NCBI GenBank assembly: GCA_007125875.1
Contig: SLCI01000206.1
Coordinates: forward strand, 1-18,279
Origin: Kiritimatiellia bacterium
GTDB taxonomy: Bacteria; Verrucomicrobiota; Kiritimatiellia; SLAD01
DNA: 18,279 nucleotides
Reading direction: 5' to 3'
This document shows positions 5,550 through 13,218 of this stretch, one piece after another; position 1 is the stretch's first letter, and the number at the start of each line of letters is the position of its first letter. The notes beneath the pieces were generated by a model. It ran no database searches. It was not told where the DNA came from and saw nothing but the letters and a program-made list of their open reading frames with translations. The translations under genes and the position numbers were made by a program.

Positions 5550-8500
5550 ATGAAGATCATCAAATACTTGTTTGTTTTCGTGCTACTCGTGATCGTGCTG
5601 CTGGCTGGCCTGCTAACCTTCACACTCACCAGCTCCGGTTTTCAAACCAGCCTAGCCAAACGCTTCGCACCAGAAGGGGTTTCCTTTGAACGCGTCCATT
5701 TAAGCCTGGGCGGGGTGCAAGTCGACCGTGTGCGTGTCGAGCAGGAGGATACACTGATCGAACTCGAGCGACTGAGCGGTCAGTTCTCGCTTTTCCAAAC
5801 AATCTTCCGCCGGCACCTGCACATTCGCGAAGCGGTAGTCACTGGCCTAGCCATCGACCTCTCTCAACGTGTGGTCCCCGAAGCCGATATCCCGTTGCCG
5901 CCCGATTACGAGATTGAGCGACGCCCCACCCCGACCGAGCGGCCTCGTCCCGCCCCGGAGCGCGTGCCACCAGAAGAAGTGATAGAACCGATCTTCGATG
6001 GACTCTTTCGTGAAGTACTGGACTGGCCACCCTTAACGATCGATCTCCTGCAAATGGATGCGCGCATTTTGTTGCCGGGCGGTGACCAAAAGTTGGCGCT
6101 GACGCTAACCGGCAGCGATATTCATGCAGCAGGCACACCCACCCTTCAACTGACTGCGGCTTACGAAAACCACAGTGAAGATGCGCCGTTGCCCGAAGCC
6201 GCGCTGAACAAGGAAGTCACCATCCTGCTGTCGGAGTCGGCCCAAGTGATCGGCATGATCCTGAACGGCGAAGTGACGAGTACGGTCATCGTGGAAGAGC
6301 AGCACCAGCGCGTTGCTGCCGACCTGGAAATCAATTTGCGCCAGTTTGCTGACGCGTCCGGCGAAGGCTATACCGTGCGCTTGTCCCTCTCCGATGACGC
6401 TGGCACAACGGCGGAATGGCTGTCGCTGGGCGCTGAATATGATTATGGCAGCCATGACCTGAGCGGAAGCTGGCGGATCAGCGCCGATACGGGAACCTTC
6501 GAAAGCTTATTGGCGGCGCACTTAAGCGGGGCACGCATGAACCTGCAATCCGAAGCCGAATTTTCCTTCAATACGCTCACCGAGGCGGCCAACATTGAGG
6601 GGACACTCTCTGCAGCGGCCGCAGGCCTGGACCAATTCCGCGAGGAATTAGCCACGATGCCCACCGCACGGGTCGAGGCCTCTTTTGCCTTGGGCGGCGA
6701 TTTGCAGAGCCTCTTGATCAAGGCTCTGGAAGCCCACCTTTCCGCTCCTGAAGAAGATCGCTTGATCTACGTGCACGCAGAACAGCCCTTCGGCTTCGAT
6801 CTGGAAAACCAAACGCCGATCTTCGAAAACCCGGATGTGCCGCTAGCGCGGATCACTTTGGCCGGATTCCCTACCGAACTGGTGAACAGCCTGGTGCCGG
6901 ACTTCGATTTTTCGCTCACGCAACTCTCCGGCGAACTCCTGCTGACGGCCGCCGAGGACACGATGACGATCGAGACCAGCGATCCGCTGCGGGTGAAGGA
7001 CTTGTCGCTGGCACAAGAAGGGCAAGCGCTGATTGACCAGCTTTCCCTCACCCTCGCGATGCGGGCCAGCTATGCGGGCGATGAGCTACAGTTCACCGTA
7101 ACCGATCTGGAGCTGCACCAGATTGACCATGCGCTCCTCGCCCTGTCCGCCGATGGCATGCTGCGGGACTTGGATGCGGATGCCCCGATCATGAACCTTA
7201 AGCTGCAGTGGACGGGCGACTTGGCCGCCCTGCTGGAGCAGCCCGCCGCGGAACCGTTCCGCAATCTATCGCGCGGTCGATTCGAGGGCGAGCTGGCCCT
7301 GAACGGTAGCCCGGATGACTTAAACATCGCTGCCGACATCACCTTGGCGGACCTCATACGCGCCGCAGATGAAGCGCCCCTTGACTATTTGCAGCTAAAA
7401 GCCGGCGTGCTATTGCTGGAGGGGAACCGGATCAAGGCCAATACGCCGATCACTATACGCCATCAGGATCAGACCACTTCGCTGACGCTCGAAACGGACG
7501 TGGAAGTGCTCGATGACGAGGCGGGCATCAAGGTCGCCGTGCAAGGGACCGGCGCCACCGTATGGCTGGACCACTTCCTCTATCTAAGTGAAGCCTTCCA
7601 AAACCCGGCCTTTGTGGAACCGGATCAGCCCGTCGTGGTGCGGGATGAACCGGCCCCCACCCCACCCAGTGAAGCGGACGACACCGCGTCAGCGCCCCGC
7701 GATGATCAACGGCCACCGCGCGATCCCGCGGACACCGCGGAAGACCCGGTCGTGGTACCGACCCCGCTATGGGCAGGCGTTTGGCTGAACGCAAACCTGG
7801 CAATCGAAACGTTGAAGATTCCAGATCAGCCAGCACTGCATGACCTCGAAGCAGTGGTCGTGATCGACGAAGACGAAGTTACACTCGAACGGGTTCAACT
7901 GCGAATTGGGGAAAGCCCCGTCGAGCTATCCGGTTCCCTGACCTTTCACGCGGATCAGCCGGACACGCTGTACCAACTTTGGACCGACCTTTCCGTGCAG
8001 CGTTTTGATGTCGGGGCCTATCTGCTAGAGGTCGAGCCGGCGCAAACGCCCGCGTTCGAAGGTATCGTCAGCGTGTCCGGTCACTTCGAAGGTGGCGCGC
8101 CCGATTTGGACACACTGGCCGAGCGTCTCACCGGGCATTTTTCAATTAAGGCGGAGTCGGCCATCGTGCGGGCGTTCAGGCAAAGGGGCGCGAGTCGCGC
8201 CATGGATGCCGCCAGCGCCGCCTCCCGCATTGCAGAACTGGCAACCGGTCGACAAGACGCCGACGTGGTGGCGGAGATTGTGGAGTATTTCCGCGCGATT
8301 ACGTTTGATGAAATCGCCATCGATGCTCGCCGTAATCCCGACCTGAGCGTGGATATCACCCAACTGCTGCTCCGGAATCGCGAACTTTTGATGATGGGCA
8401 ACGGCCATATCGGGCACGAATCAGATCGGTCTTTCCACCAGCAACCACTTGCGTTGAAACTGGATATCGGGACGCGCGCTCCATTGGATCGCTTGTTCGA

Positions 8501-8735
8501 CTCGTTGCGTCTGCTACAAGCGGAACCGGGCGAGCACGGTTACCGAATGCTGAATCGCTCCGTGGAACTGTCCGGCAACCTCGGCGAACCGGATGCGCGT
8601 CCCCTGTGGGTGATCATTCTCGATGCGGGCGCGCGGCGGCTGTTGCCGGATTCGCGGTCTCGACCGGCCGACGAGCAGGAAGAGCCGTCGGATCGACGTC
8701 CCTCAAGGCTCGACCGCCTCCAGCAATTTCTGTAG
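5550..8735 (+). CDS. AsmA/TamB-like envelope protein
   Basis: The 1061-residue protein begins with a single hydrophobic anchor (IIKYLFVFVLLVIVLLAGLL, about 3-22). Long stretches of short alternating beta-strands follow, with recurrent units such as VHLSLGGVQVDRVRVE and GNGHIGHESD, as in AsmA-like bridge proteins that span the periplasm and move phospholipids to the outer membrane. Two proline-rich linkers break the body, at about 123-145 and about 692-740 (EPAPTPPSEADD). The C-terminal unit, with LDIGTRAPLDRLFDSLR, resembles the end of AsmA family members. ATG at 5550 is chosen over an in-frame ATG at 5502 because AGGAGA lies four bases upstream and the signal anchor starts there. Membership of the superfamily is inferred from architecture; the exact subfamily is unknown. 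It is followed at 10 bp by orn. Confidence 0.72.
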   Translation: MKIIKYLFVFVLLVIVLLAGLLTFTLTSSGFQTSLAKRFAPEGVSFERVHLSLGGVQVDRVRVEQEDTLIELERLSGQFSLFQTIFRRHLHIREAVVTGLAIDLSQRVVPEADIPLPPDYEIERRPTPTERPRPAPERVPPEEVIEPIFDGLFREVLDWPPLTIDLLQMDARILLPGGDQKLALTLTGSDIHAAGTPTLQLTAAYENHSEDAPLPEAALNKEVTILLSESAQVIGMILNGEVTSTVIVEEQHQRVAADLEINLRQFADASGEGYTVRLSLSDDAGTTAEWLSLGAEYDYGSHDLSGSWRISADTGTFESLLAAHLSGARMNLQSEAEFSFNTLTEAANIEGTLSAAAAGLDQFREELATMPTARVEASFALGGDLQSLLIKALEAHLSAPEEDRLIYVHAEQPFGFDLENQTPIFENPDVPLARITLAGFPTELVNSLVPDFDFSLTQLSGELLLTAAEDTMTIETSDPLRVKDLSLAQEGQALIDQLSLTLAMRASYAGDELQFTVTDLELHQIDHALLALSADGMLRDLDADAPIMNLKLQWTGDLAALLEQPAAEPFRNLSRGRFEGELALNGSPDDLNIAADITLADLIRAADEAPLDYLQLKAGVLLLEGNRIKANTPITIRHQDQTTSLTLETDVEVLDDEAGIKVAVQGTGATVWLDHFLYLSEAFQNPAFVEPDQPVVVRDEPAPTPPSEADDTASAPRDDQRPPRDPADTAEDPVVVPTPLWAGVWLNANLAIETLKIPDQPALHDLEAVVVIDEDEVTLERVQLRIGESPVELSGSLTFHADQPDTLYQLWTDLSVQRFDVGAYLLEVEPAQTPAFEGIVSVSGHFEGGAPDLDTLAERLTGHFSIKAESAIVRAFRQRGASRAMDAASAASRIAELATGRQDADVVAEIVEYFRAITFDEIAIDARRNPDLSVDITQLLLRNRELLMMGNGHIGHESDRSFHQQPLALKLDIGTRAPLDRLFDSLRLLQAEPGEHGYRMLNRSVELSGNLGEPDARPLWVIILDAGARRLLPDSRSRPADEQEEPSDRRPSRLDRLQQFL

Positions 8736-8745
8736 TCTGCTTTGC

Positions 8746-9363
8746 ATGTCAGCGAAACCGATATATCTCTGGTTCGATCTCGAGTTCACGGACTTGGATC
8801 CGGACAAGGCGCAGATTCTGCAAGTGGCCGCCTTGCTTACCGACGTTCATCTGCAACCGCTTAAAGCAGACGATCCCGGCCTGAATATCAGCGTCGCGCT
8901 CCCGGAAGGAGCGCCGGTGTCGGCCTGGGTGGAGGAAAATTTGGCTGATTTGGTGGCGCTGTGTCGCTCCGACAAGGCGACGCCGGCCGATCAGGTCGAA
9001 GCGTTGCTGCTCGACTACCTTAGCAGCCAGGTCGGAACCAAGGCCGAGAGCATTCAGGATCGGCCGGTATTGTCGGGCAACAGCGTGCATAACGACTGGC
9101 GCTTAGCCGCCATGCACTATCCGAAGCTGATCGCGCAGCTCAACTATCGTCTCCTCGATGTTTCCACGCTCAAGCAACAATGGTTGGGCTGGCTAGAGCG
9201 ACCGGAGTTCGACAAAGAGAATGTGACACTGATCGCCGAACACTTGCCCTTCCAACACGTGCCGCTAGAGGGACGTCGTCACGACGCGCTATACGACGTG
9301 CTGGCTTCGATTGCCGAGCTCAACTACTATCGACAGTTCATGTTGATGCCACCGATGGCGTGA
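8746..9363 (+). CDS. orn: oligoribonuclease (DEDDh 3'-5' exonuclease, Orn)
   Basis: Orn degrades 2-5 nt RNAs and linear di-nucleotides such as pGpG to mononucleotides. The DEDDh residues are visible: D11 and E13 in WFDLEFTDLDP, D117 in SGNSVHNDWRLAAMHYP, and H179 and D184 in RRHDALYDVLASIAEL. The segment YRLLDVSTLKQQW is also diagnostic. At 205 residues it is about 20-25 longer than E. coli Orn. The extra length lies in the middle (about 80-105) and before the last motif (about 153-175). The frame stays open upstream, but ATG at 8746 gives the family N-terminus. No clear ribosome site is present; the start lies 10 bp after the AsmA-like stop, so coupled translation is likely. Confidence 0.9.
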   Translation: MSAKPIYLWFDLEFTDLDPDKAQILQVAALLTDVHLQPLKADDPGLNISVALPEGAPVSAWVEENLADLVALCRSDKATPADQVEALLLDYLSSQVGTKAESIQDRPVLSGNSVHNDWRLAAMHYPKLIAQLNYRLLDVSTLKQQWLGWLERPEFDKENVTLIAEHLPFQHVPLEGRRHDALYDVLASIAELNYYRQFMLMPPMA

Positions 9364-9461
9364 CGGGCAGGATACAGGGTGAATGGCCCCAGCGGACCCG
9401 GCCCTCAACTCGTTCATGCCGTGCTCATTCCTTTCTTGCGGCTCATCCGGAGGATTTGCTC

Positions 9462-9480
9462 GTAGGGACGCCGTCAGGCG
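9462..9480 (+). repeat. REP-like hairpin R5 (GTAGGGA head)
   Basis: GTAGGGA is followed by CGCC-GTCA-GGCG, a 4 bp stem with a loop similar to the GTGA/GTAA loops of R2 and R6. It points toward R6, making a head-to-head pair of inverted elements about 25 bp apart. Confidence 0.5.
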
Positions 9481-9505
9481 ATACATTCTGTCAGCCCCCG
9501 ATGAA

Positions 9506-9528
9506 GAACCGCCTTACGGCGGCCCTAC
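9506..9528 (-). repeat. REP-like hairpin R6 (GTAGGGC head)
   Basis: On the minus strand GTAGGGC is followed by the CCGCC-GTAA-GGCGG hairpin. It is identical to R2 at 4355-4377 except for one loop base. Confidence 0.8.
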
Positions 9529-9553
9529 TAGCAACCTATTCCCCTGAGCGCTC

Positions 9554-9580
9554 GTAAGGCCGCCGCTTGCGGCTGGCCGC
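9554..9580 (+). repeat. REP-like hairpin R7 (GTAAGGC head)
   Basis: GTAAGGC leads into a GGCCGCCG-CTTG-CGGC-T-GGCC hairpin, an 8 bp stem with one bulged T. It shares the CTTG loop with R3 and R8. The head is GTAA instead of GTAG, so this may be a decayed copy. Confidence 0.5.
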
Positions 9581-9616
9581 ATTCGAGTCCAACAACGTCC
9601 TCTCCGCCTCACCGGC

Positions 9617-9638
9617 GATCCGCAAGCGGACGCCCTAC
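9617..9638 (-). repeat. REP-like hairpin R8 (GTAGGGC head)
   Basis: On the minus strand GTAGGGC and a G are followed by TCCG-CTTG-CGGA. It is the compensatory partner of R3 at 5378-5399, where the closing pair is C-G instead of T-A. Confidence 0.75.
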
Positions 9639-9816
9639 AAATTCTGCGATGCGAACGGAGGTGCGCGGGCACAGTTCGATTAAGTGAGTCGGTTCAGGGT
9701 GTCCGTTTAAGGGTAGCGGTTAAGAGTGAAGACACGTACTCGCCCCGCTTGCAACGAGGCGCACCGCCAATAGCCAATCACAATCTTGATCATCCTCTTT
9801 CGGCTCGGTGGCTGGC

Positions 9817-11001
9817 TCAACCCCCATGCTGCAATACCGCGACCGCTTCAATGTGCGCTGTCTGCGGGAACATGTCGAAGGGCTGAACCTCCACCAAACG
9901 GTAATCCGCTGCTGTCAGTCGTTTGATGTCGCGTGCCAACCGATCCGGCGAACAGGAGACATACAGGATCGTATGCACGGGATGCGCAATGAGTTGTTTC
10001 AGCACCTCCGGTTGACAACCGATCCGCGGCGGATCCAGCAGGCACAAGGCGTCACGCCCTTCCACACTGGCTAGCACGTCCTGCAGTCCACGTTCAACCC
10101 GTGCCGCAAGCCAGTCGATCTGTTTAACCCCCAGCTTCTCAGCATTCTTTCGGCCCGCCCGCACCGCATCCTCGTCTGCCTCAATGGCGATGACTCGCTG
10201 GACATGCTCGGCTGCGAGCAATCCGAATACGCCTACCCCGGCATAGGCGTCGATCAAGGTGTGGCAACCGGCTGCTTGAATCCGTGCGAGCAGCCATTCC
10301 GCTAACTGATCGGCTACCGATTGATTGACCTGAAAGAATGAGCGCTGCGGCACTTTGAAACGGTGCGTCAGCAGCGTTTGGTTAAGCCAGCGCTTCTCTT
10401 CACCGGTATCGCAGTACGCCATGTCATCGGCATCCATGCGAATCGACAAATCACGCTCGGCCGGCAATCCGTCTGGATGCGCTTCATTCCAGTCTTGCAG
10501 GGCGCGATTCAATTCCTCCTGCGCAATCGGACAGGCGTCTAACTCAATCCGGTCGCTGTGGTCGAGCCCAACGAATGCCGGTTTGCCTGGCCCGTGCAAG
10601 GTGATGCGCGACCGATACTGCCAAGGCTGCGGCGATGGGACGATCGCGTGGACGGGCGGATCGGATACACCGCCAATTCGCTGCAAGAGCGCGCGCACTT
10701 GCGCTTCCTTCGCGCGCAGCTGAGCCTCGTACGTGACATGTTGATACTGGCAGCCCGCACAACGGGCAAAATGTGGACATACGGGCGTAGTGCGATCAGC
10801 ACTGGCTGCCAGCACGCGACGCACGTGTCCGCGGGCAAAACGATCTTTCACGACGCTGATCTCGACTTCCACTTCCTCGCCCGGAATCGTGAAGGGCACG
10901 AATACCGCCCGACCCGCGATACGGCCTACACCGTCTCCGCCAAAGGCGAAATCCTCTATTCGTATGGCATGGATCGTGCCAACTTTCAAATCGCTTTGCA
11001 T
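9817..11001 (-). CDS. RNA m5U methyltransferase, TrmA/RlmC/RlmD family
   Basis: The enzyme transfers a methyl group from SAM to C5 of a uridine, most likely in 23S rRNA. The 394 residues show an N-terminal TRAM domain (about 5-62, GDGVGRIAGRAVFVPF) and four cysteines for a 4Fe-4S cluster: C75, C81 and C84 in CPHFARCAGC, and C157 in ELDACPIA. The SAM-binding loop is DAYAGVGVFGLLA (about 251-263). DPPR lies at 323-326, the catalytic cysteine is C350 in LYVSCSPDRLARD, and the base is E385 in HIEAVAVL. All catalytic residues are present. The cluster points to the RlmD/RlmCD side of the family, but the exact uridine cannot be read. The start, ATG at 11001, is 37 bp from the start of a divergent TrmH-type gene. 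Confidence 0.9.
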   Translation of the reverse strand: MQSDLKVGTIHAIRIEDFAFGGDGVGRIAGRAVFVPFTIPGEEVEVEISVVKDRFARGHVRRVLAASADRTTPVCPHFARCAGCQYQHVTYEAQLRAKEAQVRALLQRIGGVSDPPVHAIVPSPQPWQYRSRITLHGPGKPAFVGLDHSDRIELDACPIAQEELNRALQDWNEAHPDGLPAERDLSIRMDADDMAYCDTGEEKRWLNQTLLTHRFKVPQRSFFQVNQSVADQLAEWLLARIQAAGCHTLIDAYAGVGVFGLLAAEHVQRVIAIEADEDAVRAGRKNAEKLGVKQIDWLAARVERGLQDVLASVEGRDALCLLDPPRIGCQPEVLKQLIAHPVHTILYVSCSPDRLARDIKRLTAADYRLVEVQPFDMFPQTAHIEAVAVLQHGG

Positions 11002-11038
11002 ATTGCTCTGTGTCCCCTATTCCGCTAGGTTCGCGCGC

Positions 11039-11767
11039 ATGGCTCCACCTAGCAGAGAATATATCTACGGCATCAATCCCGCCTTCGAGGTCATTCGGGC
11101 CGGGCGCCGCACGATTTACGAAGCCTTTCTGAATGGCGCCACGATCAAACAACCGCGCTTGGCCAAACTCAAGGACGTCATCGAACAGCGCAACATAACC
11201 GTGACCATCGTCGATAAGCAACGCCTGTTTGAGTTGTCGCGCAGCAAAGAGCATCAAGGCGCGGTACTGCGGACCTCGACCTATCCCTATGTATCCTTTG
11301 AGTCACTGCTCGGCCAGCCACGCTTGTTGCTGCTGGATAACGTCGAAGACCCCACCAATGTGGGTGCCATCATTCGCAGCGCCGAAATCTTTGGATTTCA
11401 CACCATCTGCTTGCCGACCAAAGGCACGCCCGACGTGTACCCCTCCGTCGTGAAAGTTTCCGCAGGCGCCTCCGAACATTTGCAAATTTGCCGCGAAAAG
11501 AGCGCCAACAACTACTTCAAGGCCGCCTTGGACGCAGGATATCGCGTCATCGCGCTGGACGGCAAAGGCACAACGGATTTGGCCGAGATCAAGCTGGAAC
11601 CGGAAGAAAAATGCCTGCTGGTGATCGGCGGCGAGGATCGCTCCGTCGGCCAGTACATTCTCAATGAGGCGCATATCGTAGCGCGAATTTCAATGGCTGG
11701 TCGCGTCAATTCACTGAACGCCTCCGTCGCTGCGGGCATCGCCATGTTCACGCTCGGCTCGCGCTGA
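11039..11767 (+). CDS. rlmB: SpoU/TrmH-family 2'-O-ribose methyltransferase (RlmB-like)
   Basis: The 242-residue protein has an N-terminal L30e-like substrate domain (YIYGINPAFEVIRAG through SKEHQGAVL, about 8-78) and a SPOUT trefoil-knot domain. The three SpoU motifs are clear: DNVEDPTNVGAIIRSAE (N107, R113), VIGGEDRSV (about 195-203) and ISMAGRVNSLNAS (about 217-229). The usual RlmB reaction is Gm2251 formation in the 23S P-loop, but some relatives act on other rRNA or tRNA sites, so the target is inferred. ATG at 11039 gives the family's N-terminus; the frame stays open far upstream without homology. The gene is divergent from the m5U methyltransferase, and both probably modify rRNA. Confidence 0.85.
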   Translation: MAPPSREYIYGINPAFEVIRAGRRTIYEAFLNGATIKQPRLAKLKDVIEQRNITVTIVDKQRLFELSRSKEHQGAVLRTSTYPYVSFESLLGQPRLLLLDNVEDPTNVGAIIRSAEIFGFHTICLPTKGTPDVYPSVVKVSAGASEHLQICREKSANNYFKAALDAGYRVIALDGKGTTDLAEIKLEPEEKCLLVIGGEDRSVGQYILNEAHIVARISMAGRVNSLNASVAAGIAMFTLGSR

Positions 11768-11809
11768 ACGCTGATGATTCCTGCGTATAGACAGGGCCCG
11801 CTTCTGCGC

Positions 11810-11838
11810 TTGCACCGCTCTCGGCGGTAGGCTAATCT
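11810..11838 (+). promoter_or_regulatory. probable promoter of eno-fabI
   Basis: TTGCAC (11810-11815) and TAATCT (11833-11838) are separated by 17 bp. The first box is close to the sigma70 consensus and the second is weaker. This would give an untranslated leader of about 40 nt before enolase. The spacer includes CTCTCGGCGGTAGGC, similar to a stretch at 4420-4432, so part of it could be repeat-derived. Confidence 0.4.
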
Positions 11839-11884
11839 GCGCGCCACAGTTTTTCGAACCCTAACCCGTTAAGGAGACACAGAA

Positions 11885-13174
11885 ATGTCAGAGATTATTG
11901 ATGTACATGGACGCGAGATTATTGATTCCCGCGGCAACCCCACCGTCGAAGTGGAAGTAACGCTGTTGAGCGGCGTAGTCGGCCGCGCGGCCGTGCCCTC
12001 GGGTGCGTCCACCGGCGAGAACGAAGCGCTGGAACTGCGTGATGGGGACAAAAAGCGCTATCTCGGCAAGGGCGTCAAAAAGGCGGTGAAGAACATCAAC
12101 ACCTCGATCGCCAACGCCTTGGATGGTCTCGATTCGCTCGATCAAACGACGGTTGACCAGACACTACTGAATCTCGACGGCACGGAAACCAAGAGTAAGC
12201 TGGGTGCCAATGCGATGCTGGGTGTGTCCATGGCGGTCGCACATGCGGCAGCCTCTTATCTCGAATTGCCGCTGTTCCGTTATATTGGCGGCTCCAACGC
12301 CAAGTGCTTGCCCGTTCCCATGATGAATATTCTGAATGGTGGTGAGCACTCAGATGCGCCGGTGGATATTCAGGAATTCATGATCATGCCCAAGGGCGCG
12401 AAGTCCTTCTCGCAAGGACTGCAAATGGGCGCGGAAGTGTTTCACGCCTTGAAGGCAGTGTTAAAGAAGATGGGTCTGAGCACGGCGGTTGGCGATGAAG
12501 GCGGATTCGCGCCCAACGTGGCTAGCAACCAGCAGGCACTCGACGTCATCATCGAAGCGATCGAAAAGGCCGGTTACACACCCGGCAAAGACATTTTCAT
12601 TGCCCTGGACGCCGCGGCCAGCGAGTTCTATGACAAGGCCAAGAAGAAATACGTTTTCAAGAAGAGCGACAAGTCCAAGCGCTCCGCCGCGCAAATGGTC
12701 GAGTTCTACGCCGATTGGATCGAAAAGTATCCGATTATCAGCATTGAAGACGGCTTGGACGAAGGCGACTGGAAAGGCTGGAAACTGCTGACCGACGCGA
12801 TCGGTGATCGTTGCCAACTGGTGGGCGATGACCTTTTCGTCACGAACACCAAGTTCCTGAAGAAGGGTATCGACATGGGCGTCGGCAACTCGATTCTCGT
12901 GAAGGTGAATCAGATTGGCACGTTGACCGAGACCTTGGACGCGATCGAAATGGCGAAGCGCGCGGGCTACACCTCCGTGATCAGCCATCGTTCTGGCGAA
13001 ACGGAAGACGTCACCATCGCCGATATTGCGGTGGCTACTAACGCCGGCCAGATCAAGACCGGCTCGCTCAGCCGCACAGACCGCATTGCCAAGTACAATC
13101 AATTGCTGCGCATTGAAGAGATGCTGGGCGACAACGCGATTTACGGTAGCGCGGTCTACGGCAGCCGCATGTAA
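11885..13174 (+). CDS. eno: enolase (2-phosphoglycerate dehydratase)
   Basis: Enolase interconverts 2-phosphoglycerate and phosphoenolpyruvate in glycolysis and gluconeogenesis. The 429-residue length is standard. Visible signatures are PSGASTGENEALELRD (39-53), KLGANAMLGVSMA, VGDEGGFAPN with catalytic E205, metal ligands D242, E288 (SIEDGLDEGDW) and D315 (LVGDDLFVTN), catalytic K340 in LVKVNQIGTLTET, and VISHRSGETED (366-375). HSDAPVDIQEFM replaces the common DNNVDIQEFM. The ribosome site AAGGAGA is at 11871-11877 ahead of ATG 11885. It is followed 44 bp later by fabI on the same strand, and the shared terminator suggests one transcript. Confidence 0.98.
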   Translation: MSEIIDVHGREIIDSRGNPTVEVEVTLLSGVVGRAAVPSGASTGENEALELRDGDKKRYLGKGVKKAVKNINTSIANALDGLDSLDQTTVDQTLLNLDGTETKSKLGANAMLGVSMAVAHAAASYLELPLFRYIGGSNAKCLPVPMMNILNGGEHSDAPVDIQEFMIMPKGAKSFSQGLQMGAEVFHALKAVLKKMGLSTAVGDEGGFAPNVASNQQALDVIIEAIEKAGYTPGKDIFIALDAAASEFYDKAKKKYVFKKSDKSKRSAAQMVEFYADWIEKYPIISIEDGLDEGDWKGWKLLTDAIGDRCQLVGDDLFVTNTKFLKKGIDMGVGNSILVKVNQIGTLTETLDAIEMAKRAGYTSVISHRSGETEDVTIADIAVATNAGQIKTGSLSRTDRIAKYNQLLRIEEMLGDNAIYGSAVYGSRM

Positions 13175-13218
13175 GGAACGCGGACGCGGACTCGAGAGAC
13201 AACGGAAGGAGTCGATTC

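Larger units (their letters stand above)
9364..9816. other. non-coding block with REP-like hairpins between orn and the m5U methyltransferase gene
   Basis: This 453 bp lies between two genes that end facing each other. Its left two-thirds hold four GTAG/GTAA-headed hairpins (9462-9480, 9506-9528, 9554-9580 and 9617-9638) in alternating orientations. From 9640 to 9816 I see no repeat, gene or obvious T-tract terminator for either flanking gene. Confidence 0.75.

Noticed and set aside
8623..8745. Longer N-terminus for oligoribonuclease
   Set aside because: The extension overlaps the AsmA-like gene in another frame and has no homology; the family N-terminus begins at 8746.
9462..9638. CRISPR array
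   Set aside because: The repeats are short, variable, in both orientations and unevenly spaced, and no cas gene is present.
10790..11038. Longer N-terminus for the SpoU methyltransferase
   Set aside because: It overlaps the divergent m5U methyltransferase gene, and the conserved protein begins at 11039.
12461..13102. 213-codon open frame on the minus strand opposite enolase
   Set aside because: Enolase is certain here, and the frame is a mirror of its codon pattern.
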